Below are positions 34,833 to 42,499 of a DNA stretch of 57,922 nucleotides, one piece after another. The translations under genes were made by a program, and so were the position numbers. This DNA comes from JBGPGW01 sp046349515 (GTDB taxonomy: Bacteria; Pseudomonadota; Alphaproteobacteria; CADEGL01). Location of the stretch: contig JAXMCE010000018.1 of NCBI GenBank assembly GCA_046349515.1, forward strand, positions 1 to 57,922. The letters run 5' to 3'. Each line of letters begins with the position of its first letter. Position 1 is the first letter of the stretch. The notes under the pieces are model-generated. The model was not told the DNA's origin. It did no database searches and saw only the letters and a list, made by a program, of their open reading frames with translations.

Positions 34833-35965
34833 TCGGCCGCAAGGGCGCGGCCGATCACCATGCGCTGGATCTCGCTCGCCCCTTCGTAGATCTTGCAGAC
34901 GCGCACGTCGCGAAAATAGCGCGCGACCGGATAGTCCTCGGTATAGCCGTTGCCGCCGTGAATCTGGATGGCCTCGGAGCAGATCGTCTCGGCGGCCTCC
35001 GTCGTGAACAGCTTGGCCATCGACGCTTCCTTGAGGCAGGGACGCCGCGCGTCGCGGAGCTCGGCCGCGTGGTGGATGAGAAGCCGTCCGGCCTCGAGCG
35101 CGGTCGCCATGTCGGCAAGCTTGAAGGCGATGGCCTGGTGCTCGATCAGTTTCGAGCCGAAGGACTCGCGCTCGCGGGCGTAGGTACGCGCCGCTTCGTA
35201 GGCCGCGCGCGCGATGCCGAGCGCCTGCGCCGCGATGCCGATGCGCCCGCCCTCGAGATTGGCGAGCGCAATCTTGTAGCCCTCGCCTTCCTGTCCCAGG
35301 AGGCAATCGCCCGGCAGCGTGACGTCATTCAGGCGAATCTGCGCCGCGTCGATGTGACGCTGGCCGAGCTTGTCTTCGATGCGGGCGACTTCGAATCCCG
35401 CGGAATCCATGGGCACGATGAAGGCGCTGATGCCACGCTTGCCGGCCGCGGGGTCGGTCACGGCGAAGACGATCGCGACATCGGCGGTCGCCCCCATGGT
35501 CACGAATTGCTTCGTGCCTTCGAGCACGTAGCCATTGCCCGAGCGGCGCGCGAGAGTCTTGAGGTTGGAGGCGTCCGACCCGGCGTGGGGCTCGGTCAGG
35601 CAGAAGGCGCCGAGCATCTCGCCCTTGGCGAGCGGGCGCAGGTAGCGTTCCTTTTGCTGTTCGCTGCCATAAGTGAGGATCGGCATGCACGCGACCGAGT
35701 TGTGCACGCTCATGGCTCCGGCGAGGCCGCCATCGCCCACTGCGATTTCCTCGAGAGCGAGCGCATAAGACACGTGGTCGGCCTCCACACCGCCCCAAGC
35801 CTCCGGCACCAGCATGCCGAGGAAGCCAAGTCCCGCGATCTCCGCCATGGCGTCGCGGGGAAAGACTCCCTTCCGTTCCCGCTCAGTGGCGTAGGGCGCC
35901 AGGCGCTCGCCGGCGAAGGCACGCGCCGTGTCCCGGATCATGATCTGCTGCTCGGTGAGGATCAT
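34829..35965 (-). CDS. Acyl-CoA dehydrogenase
   Basis: 378 residues. FAD-binding and acyl-binding motifs are seen: FCLTEPHAGSDA, FVTMGATADVAIVFAVTD, QIHGGNGYTEDYPVARYFRD and the catalytic Glu361 in YEGASEIQRMVIGR, the short/branched-chain acyl-CoA dehydrogenase position. It therefore differs from the isovaleryl-CoA dehydrogenase at 40805, whose base is in helix G. It oxidises a short or branched acyl-CoA to the enoyl-CoA; the exact acyl group is not determined. The ATG at 35965 avoids overlap with the DUF3291 gene (ends 35983). Confidence 0.9.
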   Translation of the reverse strand: MILTEQQIMIRDTARAFAGERLAPYATERERKGVFPRDAMAEIAGLGFLGMLVPEAWGGVEADHVSYALALEEIAVGDGGLAGAMSVHNSVACMPILTYGSEQQKERYLRPLAKGEMLGAFCLTEPHAGSDASNLKTLARRSGNGYVLEGTKQFVTMGATADVAIVFAVTDPAAGKRGISAFIVPMDSAGFEVARIEDKLGQRHIDAAQIRLNDVTLPGDCLLGQEGEGYKIALANLEGGRIGIAAQALGIARAAYEAARTYARERESFGSKLIEHQAIAFKLADMATALEAGRLLIHHAAELRDARRPCLKEASMAKLFTTEAAETICSEAIQIHGGNGYTEDYPVARYFRDVRVCKIYEGASEIQRMVIGRALAAE

Positions 35966-35982
35966 GTCCGCTGAAGGCCTGC

Positions 35983-36510
35983 CTAGGACCAACCCACGCA
36001 ATATCGCTCAGGCTTGAGAGCGGTCGGCGGGGAGGCCGAGCCGGGCGACGCGTGGCGCTCCTTGAAGGTGAAGGCTTCGGCCGCGGGCCCGTGGCGCCGC
36101 AGATGCTCCAAGCGCGCGAGAGCCTCGTCGAGGGTCGGGCGGTGGCCGGCCGGGACCCACCACAGGACCTGATAGGCCTTCTCCGGCTTCTCGAACCACT
36201 CGCGCCGGCGTGCCATCACTTTGGTATGGCCCGTGCGGTAGACGAAGTCGAACAACGCCTCGACCGATTCCCAAACCGACATGTTGACGATGAGGTTGGG
36301 ATCGTCGCTCAGCTTGATGTCTGTCGCGTTGCCGGCCTCGCCCTTGAGGCGCCAGACGAATCCGGGCGAGGACTCCGCGAGGGCATTGATCGAATCGAGT
36401 GCCGCCACGAAATCGGCAAGCCGCGGGCTGTCGAGCGGCTCGGCCGCGCGCGCGATGTTGAGTTGGGCGAGGTGCCAGCCGGCGGGCGCACTGTTTGCTA
36501 CCACGGCCAT
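35983..36510 (-). CDS. DUF3291 family protein
   Basis: 175 residues. The pattern WHLAQLNIARAAEPLDSPRLADFVAAL, INALAESSPGFVWRLKGE, NLIVNMSVWESVEALFDFVYRTGH and WWVPAGHRPTLDEALARLEHL is that of DUF3291, a dimeric alpha-beta-barrel family related to antibiotic-biosynthesis-type monooxygenase folds, with no confirmed activity. It overlaps the end of the SDR gene by 13 bases, so it is translated in the same transcript. Why it is in a leucine operon is unclear; it might act on a reactive intermediate. Family call good, role unknown. Confidence 0.8.
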   Translation of the reverse strand: MAVVANSAPAGWHLAQLNIARAAEPLDSPRLADFVAALDSINALAESSPGFVWRLKGEAGNATDIKLSDDPNLIVNMSVWESVEALFDFVYRTGHTKVMARRREWFEKPEKAYQVLWWVPAGHRPTLDEALARLEHLRRHGPAAEAFTFKERHASPGSASPPTALKPERYCVGWS

Positions 36511-37181
36511 TCCCCACCCTTGTGGTTGAAGAAGCGCGCGGAGTCGGCCAGCGTCATGCGCGCCATCACCGCGCGCATGCCGCGCACGCTTTCCTCGACC
36601 GAGATGTCGGCCTCGGGCCCGCCCATGTCCGTGCGCACCCAGCCGGGCGAGATGATGGCGCAGATGATGCCGAGCGGCTTCGTTTCGATCGAGAGGCACT
36701 TCATCGCCATGTTGAGCGCGGACTTGCTCGAGCGATACATGTACTCGGTGCCGCTTGCGTTTCCGCCGATACTGCCCATGCCGCTCGAGACGGCGACGAT
36801 GAGCTTTCGATTGCTCTTCGCGACGTTCTTGATGAAGGCGTCGGCGACCGCGATGGGCCCGATGACGTTGACCCGCAGGACCTCCTCCCACGCGTCGAAG
36901 TCGAAGGCGCCGAGCTTGACGCCGCGCGGCCCGTAGATGCCCGCGTTATTGACGAGCTCGTCGATCGGCACACCGTCGAGCTCGCGGGCGAGCGCCGCGG
37001 CGTTTTTGGGATCGCCCACGTCGAGGCGATGGACGCTGATCTCGCCCTTGAGCGCCTTGAGGGCGGTCGCCTTCGCCGGGTCCCGGCACGTGGCATAGAC
37101 ACGCCAGCCCTCGCCCGCATATTGCCGCACGAATTCGAGCCCGATGCCCCGGTTCGCCCCCGTGACCAGTACGTTCGGCAT
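36498..37181 (-). CDS. SDR family oxidoreductase
   Basis: 227 residues, a compact short-chain dehydrogenase. TGANRGIG binds the cofactor; LDVGD and NNAGIYGPRG follow; the active site has SSGMGSIG and YMYRSSKSALN, with Tyr and Lys in the classical YxxxK spacing. The C-terminal PGWVRTDMGGPEADISVEESVRGM is typical of the carbonyl reductase-like SDRs that resemble the CsgA/sniffer type. Probably NADP-dependent reduction of a carbonyl compound. It follows the DUF1989 gene by 21 bases and overlaps DUF3291. Substrate unknown. Confidence 0.88.
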   Translation of the reverse strand: MPNVLVTGANRGIGLEFVRQYAGEGWRVYATCRDPAKATALKALKGEISVHRLDVGDPKNAAALARELDGVPIDELVNNAGIYGPRGVKLGAFDFDAWEEVLRVNVIGPIAVADAFIKNVAKSNRKLIVAVSSGMGSIGGNASGTEYMYRSSKSALNMAMKCLSIETKPLGIICAIISPGWVRTDMGGPEADISVEESVRGMRAVMARMTLADSARFFNHKGGEWPW

Positions 37182-37202
37182 GATCGCTCCCGCCTTTCGG
37201 CG

Positions 37203-37799
37203 CTAGGTGATCGTGAAGTGGGCCGATTTGGGCGACTTCGAATTGATCGGGATGATGTCCTGCGGGCAGGCCGAGAAGGCCATCACAAGGTCCATCTCGG
37301 CGCGGAACACGACGTAGTCGCCCTTCTTCGAGACGGTCGGATACTGGCCGATCTTGCCGCCCGCTTCGACGGGCGTGTTCTGCCAGAGATTCAAAGGCGA
37401 TGGGGTCTCGCTGATGTGGTAGCCGGCTTCGATCATGGCTTCCCACAGATTGTCATTGCAGTTGCGGTGGTAGGTCTTGCAGCCGAGCAGCTGGTAGCGA
37501 TAGCGGTCGCAGGCCGCCATCATCGTGTCGTGGACGCGGGGCGAGGTGTCCTCGAGCCATTTGAGGATGGGCCGGCGCTTGTTGGTGATGAGTGCGTCGC
37601 CCGGCTTCGCGCGGTAGCGCCCGATCCACACCCGCACATGCTCCATCGACATGAATTCGCGCAAATCATGGGCGTTGAACGCCCAGGTGTCGACGACCTG
37701 CGTGCCATGGGTGTTGATGACTTTGATCTTCTGTCCCTTTTTCGCGAACGCGGCCTTGCCGTGGCGCGCCGGAATTTCGATGAGCTTGCTCTTTGCCAT
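37203..37799 (-). CDS. DUF1989 protein (urea carboxylase-associated / CgdA-CgdB family), copy 3
   Basis: 198 residues. DUF1989 features: IPARHGKAAFAKKGQKIKVI, TQVVDTWAFNAHDLREFMSMEH, ACDRYRYQLLGCKTYHRNCNDNL, SPLNLWQNTPV and FSACPQDIIPIN. A histidine after SME, and cysteines in AACD, HRNC and ACPQD, are conserved in all three copies here and may hold a metal. The family includes CgdA and CgdB, the two subunits of carboxyguanidine deiminase, and genes near urea carboxylase. No guanidine/urea carboxylase or allophanate hydrolase is in the window. This copy is the most divergent of the three. Confidence 0.85.
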   Translation of the reverse strand: MAKSKLIEIPARHGKAAFAKKGQKIKVINTHGTQVVDTWAFNAHDLREFMSMEHVRVWIGRYRAKPGDALITNKRRPILKWLEDTSPRVHDTMMAACDRYRYQLLGCKTYHRNCNDNLWEAMIEAGYHISETPSPLNLWQNTPVEAGGKIGQYPTVSKKGDYVVFRAEMDLVMAFSACPQDIIPINSKSPKSAHFTIT

Positions 37800-37848
37800 T
37801 GTGCTTCCCCCGCTGTGCCGCGGCGCGGACGCGCCGCGCGTTGAATCC

Positions 37849-38439
37849 TCACATGAGCTCGACATGCGCCTCGGTCGGCGCGCCGCTGTTCACCGGCAGC
37901 ATGTCCTGCGGACAGGCCGAAAAGACGATGACCGCGTCCATCTCCGCCTTGAACAGCACATGCTGTCCCGGCTTCGAGACCGTGGGCAGATACTGGATGC
38001 CCTTGCCGGGCACGTATTGCGTGTTCTGGAACAGGTTGAAGGGCGCCGGCGTCTCCGGCACGGTCAGGCCGACCGCCTTCATCGCGTTGGCGAGATTGTC
38101 CGTGCAATTGTCGTGGTAGTCCTTTGCGCCGAGCTGGCGGTAGCGATAGATGTCGCAGGCCGCGACCAGCGTGTCGTGGACGCCGGGCGACGTATCCTCG
38201 AGGAGCGTGATGATCGGCCGGCGCTTGTTGGTCACCATGGAGTCGCCGATGACCGGCGTCAGCTTGTCGATGGCCACGTGGCAATGTTCCATCGACATGA
38301 ATTCCTTGATGTCGTCCGCGTTGAACGCCCAGTGGTCGACGATTTGCGTGCCGTGGGTGTTGACCACCTTGTAGCGCTGGCCTTTCTTGACTTTGAGCGC
38401 AAGACCCTTGCGCGCCGGTATCGTGTGTCGCTCCGCCAT
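37849..38439 (-). CDS. DUF1989 protein (urea carboxylase-associated / CgdA-CgdB family), copy 2
   Basis: 196 residues, very similar to copy 1 along the whole length: IPARKGLALKVKKGQRYKVV, FNADDIKEFMSMEHCHVAID, GDSMVTNKRRPIITLLEDTS, ACDIYRYRQLGAKDYHDNC and SACPQDMLPVN. Conserved possible ligands are His52, Cys95, His109, Cys112 and Cys176. Family members form hetero-oligomers in the guanidine pathway, so copies 1-3 could be parts of one complex. Separated from its neighbours by 49 and 31 bases. Likely hydrolytic deiminase or amidase role; not demonstrated. Confidence 0.85.
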   Translation of the reverse strand: MAERHTIPARKGLALKVKKGQRYKVVNTHGTQIVDHWAFNADDIKEFMSMEHCHVAIDKLTPVIGDSMVTNKRRPIITLLEDTSPGVHDTLVAACDIYRYRQLGAKDYHDNCTDNLANAMKAVGLTVPETPAPFNLFQNTQYVPGKGIQYLPTVSKPGQHVLFKAEMDAVIVFSACPQDMLPVNSGAPTEAHVELM

Positions 38440-38470
38440 AACCGCCCCCTTCCCCGCTTCCGGTCGTTTC

Positions 38471-39058
38471 CTACTCCAGCTCGATCGCCGCGTCCGTCGG
38501 ATTGCCGTCGTTGATCTTCATGATGTCCTGCGGACAGCAGGAGCACACGACGACCGCATCCATCTCCGCGCGGAAGCGCACGAATTGGCCAGGCTTCGAG
38601 ACGGGCGGCAGCCAGGCGAATCCCTTGCCGGGCGTGTACTGCGTGTTCTGGAACAGGTTGAAGGGCGCGGGCGTCTCCGGCACCGTGAGGCCGATCGCCT
38701 TCATCGCCGCGGCCAGGTTGTCCGTGCAGTTGTCGTGGTAGCCTTTCACGCCCAGGCCTTCGTAGCGGTAGATGTCGCAGGCAGCGACGAGCGTGTCATG
38801 CACGCCGGGCGTCGTGTCCTCGACGAGCGTGATGATGGGCCGGCGCTTGTTGGTCACCATCGAATCGCCGACGACGGGCGTCAGCTTGTCGATGGCCACG
38901 TGGCAATGCTCCATCGACATGAATTCCTTGATGTCGGCTGCATTGAACGCCCAGTGGTCGACCACCTGGTAGCCATGGGTGTTGATGACCCGGTAGTGCT
39001 GGCCCTTCTTCACCTTGAGCGCGAGACCCCTGCGGGCCGGAATGGTTACTGCTGCCAT
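38471..39058 (-). CDS. DUF1989 protein (urea carboxylase-associated / CgdA-CgdB family), copy 1
   Basis: 195 residues, sister of copy 2, with VTIPARRGLALKVKKGQHYR, AFNAADIKEFMSMEHCHVAI, ACDIYRYEGLGVKGYHDNC and SCCPQDIMKIN. Roughly four positions in five match copy 2, which points to recent tandem duplication. The extra cysteine in SCCPQD is unique to this copy. The gene starts 27 bases after the RidA gene. In the leucine operon it is the first of the three copies. See the finding on this triplet. Cytoplasmic, no signal or membrane segment. Confidence 0.85.
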   Translation of the reverse strand: MAAVTIPARRGLALKVKKGQHYRVINTHGYQVVDHWAFNAADIKEFMSMEHCHVAIDKLTPVVGDSMVTNKRRPIITLVEDTTPGVHDTLVAACDIYRYEGLGVKGYHDNCTDNLAAAMKAIGLTVPETPAPFNLFQNTQYTPGKGFAWLPPVSKPGQFVRFRAEMDAVVVCSCCPQDIMKINDGNPTDAAIELE

Positions 39059-39085
39059 CGTGTCCTCTGTTCCTGATGCAATGTG

Positions 39086-39523
39086 TCAACGCCGTGCGCG
39101 CCGCTTCGGCCGCTTGGGGCGCGCGGCGGGCCGCTTCGTCTTTTCCTGGATGAGCGCCGTCGCGTCCATCTCGACGAGAATGCGCGGGTCGGCGAAGGTC
39201 GCGGTGATCATCGTCGCCGCGGGACGCGCGCGGCCGATCTTCTTCTGGATGATTCGGGCCACGCGCTCGAAGTCGCGGTGGTCGGTCATATAGAGGTTGA
39301 TGCGCACGACGTCGTCGAAACTGGCGCCGGCCTCCTTCAGACCCCACTCCATGTTGGCCAGCATCTGCTTCGTCTGGTCGATCACATCGAGCGAGATGGT
39401 GTGGCGCTTGTAGTCGAAGCCCGTGGTGCCCGCGTGGAACACCCAGTTGCCGTCGCGCACCGCGCGCGAATAGCCGAGAATCTTCTCGAAGGCCGAGCCC
39501 GAGGAAACGCGCTGCCGTGCCAT
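39086..39523 (-). CDS. RidA/YjgF family protein (leucine operon copy)
   Basis: 145 residues. QRVSSGSAFEKILGYSRAVR and WVFHAGTTGFDYKRHTISLD are the N-terminal RidA pattern, QMLANMEWGLKEAGASFDDVV the helix, and VEMDATALI the C-terminal strand with the conserved Glu. The tail is strongly basic (KTKRPAARPKRPKRRARR), which is odd for RidA and could be a nucleic-acid or membrane contact, or a fused linker. I prefer the ATG at 39523; a TTG two codons earlier overlaps the thiolase stop. It precedes the DUF1989 triplet by 27 bases. Unlike the two RidA copies at 11986 and 14604 it keeps an archetypal start. Confidence 0.85.
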   Translation of the reverse strand: MARQRVSSGSAFEKILGYSRAVRDGNWVFHAGTTGFDYKRHTISLDVIDQTKQMLANMEWGLKEAGASFDDVVRINLYMTDHRDFERVARIIQKKIGRARPAATMITATFADPRILVEMDATALIQEKTKRPAARPKRPKRRARR

Positions 39524-39525
39524 GT

Positions 39526-40713
39526 TCAATGAACCCGTTCGATCGCGATGGCCGTGGCCTCTCCGCCGCCGATGCAGAGCGAGGCGACGCCGCGCGTGAG
39601 GCCGTAGGTTTCGAGGGCGTTGAGGAGCGTGACGATGATGCGCGCGCCCGACGCGCCGATCGGATGGCCGAGCGCGCAGGCCCCGCCATGGACGTTGACC
39701 TTGTCGTGCGGCAGCGCGAGGTCGCGCATGGCGGCCATGGTCACGACCGCGAAAGCCTCGTTGATCTCGAAGAGATCGACCTCGCCCGCCCGCCAGCCGA
39801 TCTTGTCGAGGAGCGTCTTCATGGCCCCGACCGGCGCCGTCGTGAACCAGGCCGGCTCCTGGGCATGGGTCGCGTGGCCGTGGATGACGGCCAGCGCCTT
39901 CACGCCCCGCCGGTCCGCATCCGAGCGCCGCATGAGGACGAGCGACGCGGCGCCGTCCGAAATCGAGCTCGAATTGGCGGCCGTCACCGTCCCACCCTCG
40001 CGGAAGGCGGGCTTCAAGGTCGGAATCTTCGCGGCATCCGCCGTGCGCGGCTGCTCGTCGGTCTCGACGGTCACCATTCCCTTGCGGCCCTTGATCGCGA
40101 CCGGCGCGACCTCGCGCGCGAAGGTGCCGTCCTCGGAGGCCTTCTTCGCGCGCGCGAGCGAGGTGAGCGCGAAGGCATCCTGCTGCTCGCGCGTGAACTG
40201 GTAGTGCTGGGCCGTGTCCTCGGCATAGGTGCCCATGAGGCGACCCTTGTCATAGGCATCCTCGAGCCCATCGAGGAACATGTGGTCGAGCACGCGGCCG
40301 TGGCCCATGCGGTAGCCGCCCCGCGCCCGGTCGAGGAGATAGGGGGCGTTGGTCATGCTCTCCATCCCGCCTGCGACCATGACCCGGTTCGTACCAGCGG
40401 CGATGAGATCGTGCGCCAGCATGGCGGCTTTCATACCCGAGCCGCACATTTTGTTGATCGTTGTGCAGCCGATCGAATCGGGCAGGCCCGCGCCCCGCGA
40501 AGCCTGGCGCGCCGGCGCCTGGCCCTGCCCGGCCGGCAGCACGCAGCCCATGATGACCTCGTCGATGTCCGCAGGCTTGAGCCCCGCGCGCTCGAGCGCG
40601 GCGCGAATGGCGACCGAGCCCAGCGCCGGCGCATTCGAATCCTTGAGCTCGCCCTGGAATCCGCCCATGGGCGTGCGCGCGGCACCGACAATGACGATGG
40701 GATCAGCGGTCAT
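39526..40713 (-). CDS. Acetyl-CoA C-acyltransferase (thiolase)
   Basis: 395 residues. The catalytic Cys is in TTINKMCGSGMKA, the histidine motif is INEAFAVVTMAAM, and the second catalytic cysteine lies in ASLCIGGGEATAIAI; GGACALGHPIGASGARI is the usual GHP loop. It condenses or cleaves acetoacetyl-CoA and would complete leucine breakdown by turning acetoacetyl-CoA into two acetyl-CoA. Substrate length could be broader. It follows isovaleryl-CoA dehydrogenase after 91 bases, the largest gap within the operon, so an internal promoter is possible there. Confidence 0.92.
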   Translation of the reverse strand: MTADPIVIVGAARTPMGGFQGELKDSNAPALGSVAIRAALERAGLKPADIDEVIMGCVLPAGQGQAPARQASRGAGLPDSIGCTTINKMCGSGMKAAMLAHDLIAAGTNRVMVAGGMESMTNAPYLLDRARGGYRMGHGRVLDHMFLDGLEDAYDKGRLMGTYAEDTAQHYQFTREQQDAFALTSLARAKKASEDGTFAREVAPVAIKGRKGMVTVETDEQPRTADAAKIPTLKPAFREGGTVTAANSSSISDGAASLVLMRRSDADRRGVKALAVIHGHATHAQEPAWFTTAPVGAMKTLLDKIGWRAGEVDLFEINEAFAVVTMAAMRDLALPHDKVNVHGGACALGHPIGASGARIIVTLLNALETYGLTRGVASLCIGGGEATAIAIERVH

Positions 40714-40804
40714 GGCTGCACCTTATCGGGGGGGAAGCCCGATCAACAAGACCTTCCCGCGAACGTCGTCCCATGGACCACGGTCCTTGGGCCGCGTCCG
40801 CATT

Positions 40805-41977
40805 CTAGGCGGTCTCCTCGAACAATTCGCGGCCAATGAGCCAGCGCCTGATCTCGCTCGTGCCCGCGCCGATCTCATAGAGCTTGGCGTCGCGGAGGAG
40901 CCGCCCGGTCGGCGAATCGTTCACATAGCCCATGCCGCCGAGGCATTGGATGGCCTCGAGCGCCATCCACGTCGCGCGTTCGCCCGCATAAAGGATGGCG
41001 CCGGCCGCGTCCTTGCGGGTGGTCTCGCCCCGATCGCAGGCGCGCGCCACCGCATACACATAAGCCCTGGCCGCATTCATGGTCGTGTACATGTCGGCCA
41101 GCTTGCCCTGCATGAGCTGGAAGCTGCCGATGGGCTCGCCGAACTGCTTTCGCTGGTGAAGATAAGGCACGACCGCGTCCATGCAGGATTGCATGATGCC
41201 GAGGGGACCCGCGGCGAGCACCACGCGCTCGTAGTCGAGGCCGCTCATGAGCACGTTCACGCCCTTGCCCAGCTGGCCGAGCACGTTCTCCTCCGGCACC
41301 TCGCAATCCTCGAAGATGAGCTCCGAGGTGTTCGACCCCCGCATGCCGAGCTTGTCGAGCTTTTGCGCCGTGCGGAATCCTTTCCAGCCCTTCTCGATGA
41401 GGAACGCCGTGATGCCGCGGGAGCCCGCATCGGGATCGGTCTTGGCGTAGACGATGAGCGTCTCCGCATCGGGACCGTTCGTGATCCACATCTTGCCGCC
41501 ATTGAGGACGTAGCGGTCGCCCTTCTTCTCGGCGCGCGTGCGCATGCCAACGACGTCGGAGCCGGCGCCGGGCTCGCTCATGGCGAGCGCCCCCACATGC
41601 TCGCCCGAGATGAGCTTCGGCAGGTAGCGGCGGCGCTGCGCCTCTGTTCCGTTCCTGCGGATCTGGTTGACGCACAGATTCGAATGCGCGCCGTAGGAGA
41701 GGCCGACTGAAGCCGAGGCGCGGCTGATCTCTTCCATGGCCACGCAATGCTCGAGATAGCCGAGCCCCGCGCCGCCATACTCTTCCTCGACCGTGATGCC
41801 GAGGACGCCCAGGGCCCCCAGCTTGGGCCAGAGGTCGCGGGGGAAGTCGTTGCTGCGGTCGATCGCGTCGGCGCGCGGCGCGATCTCGTCGGTGGCGAAG
41901 TTCGCGACCGTATCGCGGATCGCGTCGGCATCCTCCCCGAGGCCGAAATCGAGAGACGGCGGACGATTGGCGATCAT
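40805..41977 (-). CDS. liuA: Isovaleryl-CoA dehydrogenase
   Basis: 390 residues. ALAMSEPGAGSDVVGMRTRAE and the FAD motif MWITNGPDA are standard; the catalytic base is Glu250 in LDYERVVLAAGPLGIMQ, the helix-G position diagnostic of isovaleryl-CoA dehydrogenase and not of other acyl-CoA dehydrogenases. ECLGGMGYVNDSPTG-type end motifs also fit. It oxidises isovaleryl-CoA to 3-methylcrotonyl-CoA with electrons to ETF. Position in the liu operon, two genes after the MerR regulator, agrees. Confidence 0.95.
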   Translation of the reverse strand: MIANRPPSLDFGLGEDADAIRDTVANFATDEIAPRADAIDRSNDFPRDLWPKLGALGVLGITVEEEYGGAGLGYLEHCVAMEEISRASASVGLSYGAHSNLCVNQIRRNGTEAQRRRYLPKLISGEHVGALAMSEPGAGSDVVGMRTRAEKKGDRYVLNGGKMWITNGPDAETLIVYAKTDPDAGSRGITAFLIEKGWKGFRTAQKLDKLGMRGSNTSELIFEDCEVPEENVLGQLGKGVNVLMSGLDYERVVLAAGPLGIMQSCMDAVVPYLHQRKQFGEPIGSFQLMQGKLADMYTTMNAARAYVYAVARACDRGETTRKDAAGAILYAGERATWMALEAIQCLGGMGYVNDSPTGRLLRDAKLYEIGAGTSEIRRWLIGRELFEETA

Positions 41978-42029
41978 GCGTTCCCTCCCCTTGACCTTAG
42001 CGCCACCGGGCGGTGCGGCGAAGCAGCCC

Positions 42030-42497
42030 CTAGCCGATGCGCGAGCCGTCAGGGCGTCCGGGCAGCGCCATCAACGTCTGGATCGAGGTCGCGCACATCC
42101 GCTCGACCCCGCCCTTGACTGCGAAGGCGTCCGCCTGGACCACCGTGAGGGTCCGCCCCGGTTTCACGACCTGCCCGCGCGCGATGAGCTCCTCGCCTTC
42201 GCCGGGCAGGAGGAAGTTGAGCTTGTACTCGACCGTCAGGATGGTGACGTCGGCCGGCATGAGGCTGAAGGCGGCGTAGCCGGCCGCGCTGTCGAGCACG
42301 GACGCGATCGAGCCGCCGTGGTAGTAGCCGTGCTGCTGGCGGAGATGGTTGCCCGAGGGAAGCGCGATCTCACAGAAGCCAGGGCGTATCGTGCGGAGGG
42401 TCGCGCCGAGATGGGCCATGAAAGGCTGGCGGCTGAAGCTTTCGCGGCAGCGCGCGGCATAGTCGGGGTTCTTGGGCTCGAAGGGCGTGTCAGGCAT
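42030..42497 (-). CDS. PaaI-type hotdog-fold thioesterase
   Basis: 155 residues, hotdog fold. NHLRQQHGYYHGGSIASVLDSAAGYAA is the PaaI-family active-site stretch (the H-G-G motif and a following acidic residue), and VEYKLNFLLPGEGEELIARGQVV matches the second half. These enzymes hydrolyse acyl-CoA esters, often to release CoA from dead-end intermediates. The gene begins 2 bases after the regulator stop and precedes isovaleryl-CoA dehydrogenase by 52 bases, so it is in the same transcript and may free CoA from isovaleryl or methylcrotonyl pools. Confidence 0.85.
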   Translation of the reverse strand: MPDTPFEPKNPDYAARCRESFSRQPFMAHLGATLRTIRPGFCEIALPSGNHLRQQHGYYHGGSIASVLDSAAGYAAFSLMPADVTILTVEYKLNFLLPGEGEELIARGQVVKPGRTLTVVQADAFAVKGGVERMCATSIQTLMALPGRPDGSRIG

Positions 42498-42499
42498 CC

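Larger units (their letters stand above)
37849..39058 (-). repeat. Tandem duplication of DUF1989 genes
   Basis: The genes at 38471-39058 and 37849-38439 are near-identical in layout and strongly similar at DNA level (for example the stretches encoding IKEFMSMEHCHVAIDKLTPV match almost base for base). Direct duplication is the simplest reading. The third copy (37203) is older. Confidence 0.75.
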
